Assembly (NCBI GenBank): GCA_022925895.1
Contig: JAKSYS010000431.1
Location: 1-53,369, forward strand
Direction of reading: 5' to 3'
DNA: 53,369 nucleotides
Source: Fragilaria crotonensis
Taxonomy: Eukaryota; Bacillariophyta; Fragilariophyceae; Fragilariales; Fragilariaceae
In this document: positions 43,456 through 53,369 of the stretch, one piece after another
How the letters are laid out: each line of letters opens with the position of its first letter
How positions within the stretch are numbered: the first letter of the stretch is position 1
Notes under the pieces: generated by a model
What the model was told of the DNA's origin: nothing
The model's input: only the letters and a program-made list of their open reading frames with translations
The model's database searches: none
Position numbers and translations under genes: made by a program

Positions 43456-46348
43456 ATGTCATCGCCTTCTCCAGTGCAAGGGCAAGGACAAGGATTAGGA
43501 AGTGCATCTTCCAGTCCAATTCCTCCTCAATGGCAACAGCCAACATCCACTTCCAGCGGTGAGATTCGCTCGGTAACACCTGCCATGAACAACACTCGAG
43601 GCGCATCCATGGGCATGTATCCATCCAGAGCCAACGTTTCGTCTCCAACAAGAACACCAGGATCGGAATCCAACTCGAATGCCAACACACCGCAGCCATC
43701 AGCGTCAGGATCAGCACAACCACAATCATTCTCAAACTCCAATTCACAGTACAATGCCAATCGAACCATGTCGCCTCAACGTTACCTTGCCAACACCAGC
43801 AGTAACAACAACAACATGAATCAAAAACAGCAGGATAGTGGACCTTCCTCCACTGGTCTCATTCGGTTGACACTCCGCAAACCCATGGGAATTGTGTTTG
43901 AGCCAATGTACGATCCGAATCAGCCATCCGTACAAAAAGGCGTTCGCATTTGCGATCTCCCAAGGACTGGAGCTGCCGCACTTTCCAGAAAACTCGAAAT
44001 TGGAGATGAACTGCTCTCCATCAATGACAAGACCATGTCCAGATTGACCTTTGACGAAATTATGGATTTCATCATTGAGGCTGATCCAGAACAGGTCAAT
44101 CTGTTGTTTCGACGACCACGAAAGGAAGTCCTGGCCGCCAGGAATGCCCTCAAGGCACCGCCGCCTAATAAGTACAACTCCAATGCGAATGCTGCATCTG
44201 TCAAGTGGGTCGACGAAGACGGTAAGAGCCCCAAAAAGGGACAAGAGCAAGTCAAAGGGATCTGCGACCACTCCAGTCTCCGCCTCAAACTCCAAAAAGA
44301 AGAAGACATCATCATCCAAGAAAGAGCGATACGACGACGATACTCTTGAAACCTATGATGAAAAACCACTTCCCAAGAAGAAGGGAAGGAGAGATCCCTA
44401 CGAGAACGAATCATTCCTCGATTTGCTCATTGACACGATCTGTGCCAATCCAGATGCTGTCTGCAAACCGTCAGATCGTCATGGCGATACCGATTATGAT
44501 TCTGACGAGGATGAAGACGATCGAACTCTCACTTCGTATGATGATTCAACCTACGTCACCTACGAATCAGAAAAGGAAAAGGAAAGGAAGCCGTCCTCCT
44601 CCAAAGACAAGAGCGCCAAGAAAGCACCACCACCGAGTGCGGATTCGGAAACCGAAGATGACACGTTTGCCGAAGAGGAATTACGTCATCGATCCAAAAT
44701 AATGAATAATGTCAAGTCCTTGCTACCAAAGCCCTACGAAGACGATGCGACTTTGGAAACGACGGAAACCACTGATCGACTTCCAGTCAAAACGATGACC
44801 AACCCTTCTCCAACTCCCCCCACTCGGACTTGCAGTTGTTCAAGAAGTTCAATCGCCACCACAGCCCGAGCCACCCAAGCAGCAATTGCAGCCTCCGATC
44901 CAACATCATATTCATCAGCAACACTACCAACAGCAGCAGCAGCAGCAGCAACAGCAACAACAACAAGTGCGCACGCCGCTGATGATGCCTGCTGTCGATG
45001 ATGAAAAGAACAAGGCGCCCATTACGGAATTGGAATACGATGACCAAGTGGATGCCGATGTGTCGGTCATGGAGTCACTCGGTGGACCGTCTCTGCTCAT
45101 TGAACAGCGACGACAAAACCCGGCGGTTGTACAGCCGCCCAAGGATGTGGTTCCCGCTGAAATTGTCAACGAATTTGGAAGTGATTACCCCGCTGACTTT
45201 GGTTACACCCGAGAGCAAACGATTGGAAGAGACCCGGTTCGATTCTACTCATTTGTTGTGAAGAAACTGTTGGAACAACATGAACCAGAAAAGGTTAGAC
45301 TGTTGGACAAGCTTTTGGCGAAATACAAGGGAAGAGAGGATCATTTGGTGCAAAAGCTATCGGTGCGATACAGACGAGCACCTGATGAGGGAGACGAGGC
45401 GTCGTTTTCGGAGGCAGTTAACAAGAACAAGGAAAGCGAAACGACCGAACGGGTTGTGCAGAAAGCACAAGAACGAGCTGTTGCCACGTTTGGAACGTGG
45501 CCTGAGAATGAAACGAAGGAGCAGGAGCCTGTCGATGTTGAAAAGGAGGAATCGGAAGAAGAATCTGAATTTTCTGGAGATTCGATTGATGGTACCTCGC
45601 CAGCCGTCATTGCGCAAGTCTCTGAGCTTCTGAATTACGTTTACGGCAAGACCTCTGTACCTGGTCAGATTGATCGCGTCTCAACCATCATGCGCGCCTA
45701 CGAAGGTCGCGAAGCAGTGCTTTTGGAACTTTTGGAAACCAAGGCCCTGATCAAGGCCAACAGCGAAAAGGAGAATGCCGCGAACTTGCCATCATTCTTG
45801 AGGAATTCGCCAGCGCTGGACCAGCATCGCGAAGAGGATGACATGGTTTCGCCACTTTCGTCGCCAAACACGGGCATGAACCCGCAGCCAGTGGGAGGAG
45901 GTAACATTATCAACGATGATATTTCGTCCATGAGCGGCGTTTCCTCGCCTGTGCCAGAGAATGGTATCAAGCCGGTAAGTTGCGATTAAGATTGTCGTTT
46001 TCTATTGTTGCCGGGTGGGTTTTCCATTCAGTCGAGCCCTTACCTTTACCTCTCTATCGCACAATTCAACAGGAGGAAGCACTTTCGAAGCAAAAGGCCG
46101 CAGAGAGAGCAGCAAGTAGCAACAATGGCAGCAAGGAACCCAAACGTGCGATTGTGACTAATTCGTCGATACCAAATAATGCCACACTATCGTCAGCTGC
46201 AAGCAAGGAAGTGGCTCCGAGTAAGCAGCAGCAACAGGAGAAGGACAAGAAGAAAAAGGGTCTTTTTGGTGGTTTGTTTAACAAGAAGAACCGAAAAGGA
46301 GGTGGCGTTGCATTACGAAGTAAGGGAGAAGAGCATGGCTCTATCTGA
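43456..46348 (+). CDS. PDZ-domain scaffold-like protein with repeated helical module, two exons, two homopolymer breaks
   Basis: The ATG at 43456 opens a Ser/Asn/Gln-rich tail of about 130 residues. It is followed by a PDZ domain (about 133-220): IRLTLRKPMGIVFEP with a PMGI-type carboxylate loop, GVRICDLPRTGAA, LEIGDELLSINDKTMSRLTF and DFIIEADPEQVNLLFRR. After an A run (44233-44237) the sense continues one frame over (KGSATTPVSASNSKKKKTSS; ENESFLDLLIDTICANPDAV). After a C run (44816-44821) it is in the third frame through poly-Gln. Then come two related helical units, LLDKLLAKYKGREDHLVQKL and VSTIMRAYEGREAVLLELLE. The intron is 45975-46072 (GTAAGT...CAACAG, phase 0). The C-terminus KKKKGLFGGLFNKKNRKGGG is basic and amphipathic, perhaps membrane-binding. 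Partners unknown. Confidence 0.82.
44928..44970 (+). repeat. CAG/CAA microsatellite coding for poly-Gln
   Basis: A run of about 13 CAG/CAA codons, (Q)n, in the frame of the third segment of the PDZ gene. It also stays open in the neighbouring frame as poly-Ala. Confidence 0.85.
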
Positions 46349-46493
46349 AGGAATGTACAAGTGCGAGTCAATGATTGATGGTTGAATAATGGTATTATAG
46401 AGCCACGAAAAGAATAGTAACGTGTACGCTTTTGTTGGACTTGAAAGTCTTTCTATAACATGCTTTGAAAGTGAGCACTCGTACTCTCGAGTA

Positions 46494-46784
46494 TTAAAGA
46501 TATTCGCACTGATACGCCGAATCTTCCTCCGCGGTGACATGGAATCCACTCTTGGGGCCAACTTCAAAGTTGGTGCCAGCTGGGAAAGTCACCCACTCGT
46601 CCGATGTCGTGCCATCGACCTTCACCTTTAGGAGACCCGAAATGACAGTCATGCGTTCGGCCGCATCTGTACCAAAATAATAACTTCCCTTGGAGATGAT
46701 ACCAACACTGAACTTGCGACCATTTCGTTCACTCGCAACAGATTGGACTGCTGCATCAAAATATGAATTGTGTTGAATAGGCAT
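46494..46784 (-). CDS. ppnP: Pyrimidine/purine nucleoside phosphorylase PpnP (DUF1255, cupin fold)
   Basis: A compact 96-residue protein from the ATG at 46784 (PIQHNSYFDAAVQSVASERN); the frame is open further upstream, but that part looks non-coding. The family core is clear: FSVGIISKGSYYFGTDAAER, MTVISGLLKVKV, WVTFPAGTNFEVGPKSGFHV and the end YQCEYL, close to bacterial PpnP in order and length (about 94). PpnP splits nucleosides with phosphate into base and pentose-1-phosphate. No leader peptide, so it is cytosolic. There is no intron, and 412 bp separate it from the divergent ketopantoate reductase gene. The family is mainly bacterial, so transfer is possible; no base-composition shift is obvious by eye. 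Confidence 0.92.
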   Translation of the reverse strand: MPIQHNSYFDAAVQSVASERNGRKFSVGIISKGSYYFGTDAAERMTVISGLLKVKVDGTTSDEWVTFPAGTNFEVGPKSGFHVTAEEDSAYQCEYL

Positions 46785-47196
46785 GATGGTGACGATGATG
46801 ATGTGTTGTTTGTGATGTGTAATGTGTATAGTACATGTCAATGTTTGTGGTGCCCAAGGTAATGGTACGTGTACTGTCGATGCTATTTGTACAGCGTTGC
46901 ACTGTGGATGCATTTCCCAGGTTAACGTCATAGGAGACTGCACGCGGATACCTGGTAATTTTCCTATGATACTCACATCGTTAATCAGGGTTTACGTATG
47001 GTCTAACGCACAGACGTCTGTCCACCGACCAGCATATGCATTTCCGCGATCAAAAACAGGAATCATACGACGATTTCATAGTTCGAAGTTTATTTGAAGG
47101 ATTGGATCCAACATCCAATCATCCATCAGCCGTATCAATCATTCATAATTCATAACTTCATAACTCATCACACAACATACTTATACATTTCGACAG

Positions 47197-48554
47197 ATGC
47201 GACTGCTTACAATCACAACACATTTTCTTAATCATGTCACAATACTCATGATGATGGCATTGGTGTCGTTGTTGAATCATGGCCACAAAGCGCAAGGATT
47301 TGCATCGTTTGCCAGCAGTAATGGCCGTCCATCACTTCCGATACAGCTGCAGCAACAACGATGCACTTCCCTTTCCATGGAAAAAGTGCTGGGGATAGAC
47401 ATGGAGAATTCAAGAACATCATCATCTGTTGCTATTGTTGGAAGTGGTGCTGTTGGAGGATATTACGGAAGTCGCTTGTGGGAGGCAGGTCACAACGTTT
47501 CATTTTATATGCGAGGAGAGCATTACTTTCAGAGTAAGGCCAATGGTCTCAATGTCACGGTGAGTTGAGTCATGTTCAGAATGCGTGTCGAAGTTTTTGT
47601 GCGGCGGCATAGGACAGTAAAATTGGCATTAATCACCGTGGCTCTCACCTTGGCACTCCACAAAATTTATCTTCGGGTTTCCGACTCATCAAGTCGATTC
47701 GAGGTGACATTTTTATCCCTCCAGATAGATTGCAAGTCTTTGACGATACCAATGATATTGGAACCGTCGATTGGGTGATTTGTGCACTCAAGAGCACTGG
47801 CCTTGACGCTATACCTGACCTCATCTATCCATTGTTGAACAGCAACACCAGGGTCCTCAACATTATGAACGGGTTGATTGAGGAGGATCTTCTGAACATG
47901 CTCGCCGAAAAATGTGACAAGAGTCCGTCGGATGAATTGACTTGCTGTGCAGCAGTCTACGGAGGTATGGCACTCTTGTGTTCGAATCGAATTAGTCCCG
48001 GCCATATTGATCATTCCTTCGCTGGTCTATTGAGCGGAGGAGTTGCTGCAGCATCAACGACCAATACTCCACAGAAGAACCAAGCAGCCTTTGAAGCCTT
48101 GTGGCAACATGCGGAAGTTGACATCAACTACGAAGCGTCGTTACTTAGAGGTCGATGGAAAAAGAATTGTTGGAACCTCCCTTTCAATGGCATTAGTGTT
48201 GCTATGGGTGGCGTCACCATTGATGTTGTCGTCAATGATCCCGGTCTTCGAAAATTGGCCTACTCCGTGATGGACGAAGTTATTACCATTGCCAATGAAG
48301 ATTTGAAGCAGAATGGGTACGATCCATCATGGTACTTGGGAGAGGCTGAAAAGAAGCAAATGATGGACTTGAGCGATGCAATGGGGCCTTACAAAACATC
48401 TACCATGCTGGATCTTGTGGAACGCAGACCAATGGAGGTGCAATTCTTGTTTCGTAAACCGCTCGAAAGGGCGGCTCGGTTGAATGTCAAAGCTCCTCAT
48501 CTTGAAACCTTGGTTGTCCTCATTGAAGCGTATCAGAGGATGTATGGCCTCTAA
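47197..48554 (+). CDS. panE: 2-dehydropantoate 2-reductase (ketopantoate reductase), two exons
   Basis: Exons 47197-47559 and 47694-48554 give 407 residues. Intron 47560-47693 (GTGAGT...ATCAAG, phase 0) joins GLNVT to SIRGDIFIPPDRLQVF. The enzyme reduces ketopantoate with NADPH in pantothenate and coenzyme A synthesis. The N-terminal Rossmann motif is VAIVGSGAVGGYYGSRLWEA (GxGxxG). WVICALKSTGLDAIPDL and NIMNGL follow, as in ApbA/PanE. The C-terminal half holds RWKKNCWNLPFNGISVAMGG, with the Lys and Asn used in substrate binding and catalysis. The first 35 residues (TILMMMALVSLLNHGHKAQG, then FASFAS) look like a signal plus plastid-type transit leader, so a plastid location is inferred. The frame is intact. 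Confidence 0.92.
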
Positions 48555-48814
48555 GCAGGGTCGTAAGCTACCTTTTAGAAACAACTCTTGATTCTGAGTT
48601 ATCGACATGTATCGAACGCCTGTCGACCTTCATCAACAAATGCATTCAGAACGCGGAATTGGTAATGAGTTTGTGACAAGCATCCTTACACCAATTGATG
48701 CACGACATCCCTAAGACGTATCTCTCTTTCGATCACACCTCAGCATCGTAATGCAATCCGCTCCTGATCCTATTGCAGAGTTATGCTATTTGAGGACAGC
48801 AAGTCACATCTAAA
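48555..48814. other. Convergent spacer between panE and the long PDZ gene
   Basis: 260 bp holding two 3' ends. Nothing else seen. Confidence 0.5.
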
Positions 48815-51723
48815 TTACACTTTCGTACTACGTCCGAACCACTTAAACACAGTCTTGCCGACTTGAGGTGGCGCATTCTTCTTTCCTTTCTTGTTTGCAA
48901 TCTTCTTCTCTTCGTTTCTTGATATTGTGAGCATCTTGTGCATCGTGTCAAAAACGTGCTCTTCCAATGGCAACGATGGTTGCTTGTCATTCACTGGAGC
49001 GCTTGGTGTTGGTGATTCTGCCGAAACAGGTTCCACATCATCATCCGGAGTCGCTATGTCTCCTTCTTCCTTTCCAAGTTCATTATTCACTGGCCCAACA
49101 TACCTCAAGAAGGTTAGTTCGATGGATTGGGTATTCTCAGCCTCAGATACGAGGGAACAAATATCATCAACATTCATCCCAAGGGCGCTGCGACCGTCAA
49201 CGGCAGCGAGCTGGTCACCAATGAGGATCGCATCATCCGGAGACAACTTGGCCGCGTTGCCAGTCGCAAAGACGTTCGCTACCCAGCATCCTCCATCATT
49301 CTCTTGAAACAACACTGCGTCGAAAAGGAATTATGTGTCAGTCATCTTTGAAAAGTGCTTGCCCACTGTAGTCCGACAAGGCTTACCTCCAAGTGGTAAG
49401 CCAATCTTGATCACTTTGAAAACAACCTGATCCACCAACGACGCGTCACGACAACTCTCATCGAACTCCAGGCCTTGAAGCTTATACATCGATTGAGCGG
49501 CATAAAATGCCATATCGGCGAGGCTGGGGTCACGCTCCAGGGAATACATGGCGACCTCTTCAAATTCTGGAACTTTCGTCTCGACTTTGCTCTGCTGTGA
49601 TGAAGGGCGCGATTAGAATTGTGGCATCGCGTTGTCATTTCATAAAATATCGAACTTACTTGATCCACGGATCCGGCGCCGAGAAGCCATTCAGCTGCGT
49701 AAGACATCGTTGCATCGAGTGGAGACAAGTTATCGACTTCTACATCCTTCACTTCAACTGCAGCAGCAACTGCTGGCTTGCTTGTTACAAAAGCGTTGCA
49801 ACCTGGGTGAGCAAAAAGCGCATGCTCTGCACCAATTTCTGTCTTCACCTCCTGGTCCAGGTTCTGATCCAAATTCCGGTCCACATGCTGGTCTTCATCC
49901 TGGACTACATCATTGGTATCGGGCGATGAACAGTCTGGAGGTGGAAGGCCGAGAGTCTCGGTGACGAGATTGACCCCGCCTTCAAGAAATTCCCATATGG
50001 CAACGAAGGGATCACCTTCTGCCGGAACCACGCCCGTAGGCGATTGCGCTTCAGACTTCTCGACCTTCACTTCAGTCTTCTCGACCGTCACTTCAGTCTT
50101 CTCGACCGTCACTTCAGTCTTCTCGACCGTCACTTCAGTCTTCTCGACCGTCACTCCAGCCTTCTCGACCGTCACTCCAGCCTTCTCTTCTCGCGACGCA
50201 CTCGAGCCTCGACTTGTATCACTGACGTTCTCACCGTTTGTGGTATATGAGGTACCATTCGCTTGACTGGCATCCACCGTCCAGTCCTCTTCGAGGGTTC
50301 CGAGAGTTTCGGATGCGCAAGACTCCATGTCGAATTTCTTGTTTTGTTTGTATCTGTAGGATCGACGACCAGGTTTGCTGGATTTCGGATTGCCGATAAA
50401 CAAAAGATCCTTGAAGAGATCTTCCACCTCACTCTCCATGCTTTTGGTATAATCGGAATTGAGACTGTATTCCGAGGCTACTGTTTCGATCTCGGCAGAT
50501 TCGATGACATCTCCGACTTCCTTGTTGTCGTCCGCCATTTGAAAAATCGTTTCGTCGTACGTGTCAAAGCAAACAATGTTCGAAAGTTTTGGCCCTACCG
50601 CTTTCGAAGACTTCTGGGTTGTTCCCTTTTGTTGATTTCGATTCCTTCGTTGGTATGCTTGCTGCGTACGCTTTTGCAAATCATCATCACCCTCTTGAGA
50701 AGAATTATCATCTTCCGATCTCCTGTTTCTTCGGAATCGCCTGGGCTTATTACCTTTGGAATTGGCTGCTTCAGAGGCAATGTCAGCCAATATCATGCGC
50801 TTTCGTTCATCAGCGGCTTCAAAGTTGAAAAGCGAGTCATCGTCGCCGGCCGTGTTTGCGACAGGGGTGACCGACCTTGCCAATCCTAGCTTCTTTCGCA
50901 ACTTTCTGGGAGAGCTATCGGTAGCGCTTCCCGGCGACAAACCAAACTCTTCGTAGTTATGATTTGGCTCATCTTTCGGAAGGAATGGCAAATGGCCCGC
51001 TCAAACTCCAGAGTTGTTAATGAAACGCGTGGTCGCATCGGATTCTGCCAAAGAGAGAGCATACGGCGGAGAATTGGGATGCTTTTTACCCTCAGTAAGG
51101 ATGGTTGGAGGTGAAGCAGACCGAAAGCGGTCATTGTCACTGTAGTAGGCACGGAGGACTTGCACATTTCGCCGACCGCCTCCTCCTGTATCCGAAAAGC
51201 CTCTGTCCGGCGAGGAGTCTCCCCCAACAATGACGAGCTCGTCCTCAGGAGCGTCAGCAAACGCGGATGGTTCGTCAAAAGGGCGGTGCAGGGGTGGTGG
51301 GGGTTGGCGGCGTTGCTTGTTGGGAGAAGGGTAACGAGGAGGGCTGCAATGCGGGACAGGGCGAGACAGTCCCAATTGGTCAAAGGGCATCTCATCGTCA
51401 TTCCAGCCAGCTTCACGCCGAGGCTTGGGTGGTGGAGTGGGCCTCGTTGGTGAATAGGATGGCCGAGGGGGTAAGTGTCTCTGGCTCTTTCCAGAGCTTG
51501 TTCTTACATGGCTTTGGTCATACGTGGAACTCCTCGAGTTCGGAGTGGATGGCGAACTTGACGACGCAGAGACAGTTGATGGGGTGTACGTCTCGCGTCT
51601 TTCAAGTAGACTGAAGCCAGTGTCCCCGAAAGGATTATACAGCTGGCTCGGGATCTGGCTCGATACTCTAGTGCTGTCCCTCCTCGGGGACTGATTGTGT
51701 TCGTCGATTCTAGAGTCCACCAT
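48815..51723 (-). CDS. Long C-terminal-PDZ protein, three main exons, interrupted by one in-frame TGA
   Basis: From the ATG at 51723 the sense reads a Pro/Ser/Arg-rich disordered region (HLPPRPSYSPTRPTPPPKPR) to a TGA at 51003-51001. The same frame continues at once with AGHLPFLPKDEPNHNYEEFG, and there is no ATG there, so both parts are one gene. Then come a Lys/Arg/Asp-rich region (KPRRFRRNRRSEDDNSSQEG), a heptad-like repeat (VTVEKTE, about 50057-50175), VAAAVEVKDVEVDNLSPLDA and SYAAEWLLGAGSVDQ. Introns are 49592-49659 (GTAAGT...CAGCAG) and 49315-49386 (GTAAGC...ACGCAG). Exons 2 and 3 give SLADMAFYAAQSMYKLQGLE and a PDZ domain: KIGLPLGVLFQENDGGCWVA, AILIGDQLAAVDGRSALGMN, TQSIELTFLRYVG. The end is basic (KVFKWFGRSTKV-like). 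About 910-930 residues. Function unknown; a scaffold is inferred. Confidence 0.82.
50057..50175 (-). repeat. 21-bp coding tandem repeat (VTVEKTE heptads)
   Basis: The 21-bp unit GTCTTCTCGACCGTCACTTC (plus strand, first 20 bases) is repeated about five to six times with few changes. It codes for EVTVEKT-type heptads that could form an extended charged strand or coil. Part of it also stays open in the antisense frame. Confidence 0.85.
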
Positions 51724-51759
51724 TGCCGCACTCTGGTTAACCTTCTTCAAAAGCTCCAA

Positions 51760-53369
51760 ATGAGGTACTCGGAGTGACAGGGAGCAGTATGGTCCCTTGT
51801 TGCAGCTTGATGCAACTTGGTGTTGACCAGTAGGATTCCTTCTATCCTTCTATTGCAACAATCCACTTGAACGGATCAATGTGATATTACTTGCAAATTC
51901 AATTGTTTGTTTTCCCTCCATACTGTGGTCGAGCATCAAACATTGTCGAATTAAAATCGAGCATGTCACTCGTGTGGGACAACTTCCACCATCCGATCCG
52001 TCCTATCAAATACATGACATGCACATGAACATGAAATGGCAATACTTACCTTAGACGAAGGCTGCGCGTAGCGCTCGTCTGATACTTAGAAACACGTTAA
52101 CGTCGGTAACGGCAACGGAATCCGTTGCAGCGTGATCCCGGATAGGAAATTTCGTGTGATTTAAGTAGAAACACCAAAAATCCAATGATCCAAATTATTG
52201 GATGGCTCAGTGACATCGGTAGACCACGCTACTTAGATTTCTCACAAGCAATACCCTCAGATATGACGTTGTTCTGTGTAATTAATTCTCAACTCCGAGT
52301 ACCGGATGGTGCCGGTGCACAATCCATGAAACATGAAAGTGACTTTGAATGGAGGGAAAGAGAAGCCACTGAACTCCGAGTACAGTGCTCTGTGTTCACC
52401 GAAACCTTTCTACTATCATAAGATTCCAAGTTCCGATTTTTGCCTCGTATCTGGAGTACTTGTACCTGCTACTGGTTTGTGCAACATCAGCTACGAGATG
52501 TCCTTGTTCTAGCTACTATATCGTGTCATGATTCTTCCGAGGACCACTACAGCCACCGAAATGGACATTGGGACAAAGAATCATGATGTCATGATTGATG
52601 GATCTGTCACGAGACGATGCAGGCTGCTGATGCTGAATTCCATCCCAGATCAACAAAAGCTGGACAAGTTGTGATGCAACCGGTACTATGTTACATTGAT
52701 GCAACCATTACTTCAGCATGTGGGAAAATAGACATGTCTTAGTTTTCCAGCAACACTAGCATCACTACTAACAAGATTGGATATGGATCCAAGCAACAAA
52801 TTATGTCAACATGATGGTGTCCCTAGAATATACGATTATGGTGGGAGCCTTAAGCAGCTGTGCATACTGCATACCTGCAGGACTGTTGTGCTTAGGGGCA
52901 TTAACAAGAAACTGCACCCCCACTACTGCCAATGCAGGTAGGTGGTGGGGACAACGACTCTGGGGACTTTAATGATGACAAGAATAACTACCGGTAGTTT
53001 AGCTTGATTGGAGTGGAGCACCTGTACAACAGTTGGTACTACAGTACATTACTTTCGATAGTAGTACTGGAGTAGGAATACTGACACGATTGGCTTCTAC
53101 AACAGTACTCCGTACTCAGTAGTCAGTAGTACGCTTCCGTACAAGTGTATGATGCACTTCCTTCTTCCTTTGGACTCCTCGTAACTCCTCGTGGGTCTGA
53201 GATTTCTTCCGAAACCATGGCGACAGACACGCGAGCTCCGGAAATGCCGCGTGGAGCACGCATGTACGAAGACGCAACACGCAACAAACGAGCTATGCTG
53301 ATAATCTTCCCCTTGTAACACACGTATTCCATCAGACAAGACAAAATCAGAAAATCCACCGTCCTCTCG
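51760..53369. other. Gene-free right end of the window
   Basis: This begins with the upstream region of the long PDZ gene. Short frames (52185-52421, 53097-53359) lack motifs. 53030-53145 is rich in GTAC/AGTACT words. A CAACATCAGCTACGAG-type stretch and ATGATGTCATG runs near 52560-52600 are not recognised. Confidence 0.45.

Noticed and set aside
49913-50266. 117-codon plus-strand frame with FSTVTSV repeats
   Set aside because: Antisense shadow of the VTVEKTE repeat in the long PDZ gene.
52185-52421. 78-codon plus-strand frame near the right end
   Set aside because: No start context, motif or composition that separates it from chance.

Overview
The window looks like nuclear DNA of a diatom, most likely a pennate one. 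The basis is mixed: genes carry short GT-AG introns (about 60-200 bp); two proteins begin with signal-plus-plastid-type leaders; there are two heat-shock-factor (HSF) genes of the family expanded in diatoms; a Copia retroelement resembles the diatom CoDi type; and host genes are sparse among transposons. There is no bacterial operon structure, and I found no rRNA, tRNA or CRISPR. No species can be named from sequence alone.

Layout. 1-3.4 kb: a Copia-type retroelement on the minus strand, cut by the window edge. 4.4-8.2 kb: a three-exon plastid membrane protein (+) and a class 3 lipase (-). 9.2-10.2 kb: a broken HSF gene (-). 10.76-13.45 kb: a hAT-like DNA transposon with an exact 8-bp target duplication. 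15-18.3 kb: an ECO1/ESCO cohesin acetyltransferase (-) and a second HSF (-). 19.56-32.23 kb: a large two-gene class II transposon bounded by a 26-bp inverted repeat. A 5.7-kb LINE with endonuclease, reverse transcriptase and RNase H has inserted into its transposase gene, leaving a 17-bp target duplication. 34.2-38.7 kb: a decayed and a nearly complete copy of a DDE transposon with TA target sites. 39-52 kb is a gene-rich host block: PSMD5 (+), a metaxin/GST-like tail-anchored protein (-), a PDZ protein (+), PpnP nucleoside phosphorylase (-), ketopantoate reductase (+) and a long PDZ protein (-). The last 1.6 kb shows no gene.

How the parts relate. The host genes are unrelated housekeeping functions (proteasome assembly, cohesion, outer-membrane import, pantothenate synthesis, nucleoside salvage, stress transcription) arranged convergently or divergently. 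A recurring technical feature is that otherwise good reading frames are broken by one base, often in C, G or A runs, and three genes carry one in-frame TGA. This affects host genes and transposons alike, so part of it is probably consensus error rather than gene death. Coordinates of broken genes are given as spans. The most unusual structural feature is a series of small palindromes with a shared core and different arms at 22.9-23.4 kb, inside the large transposon.
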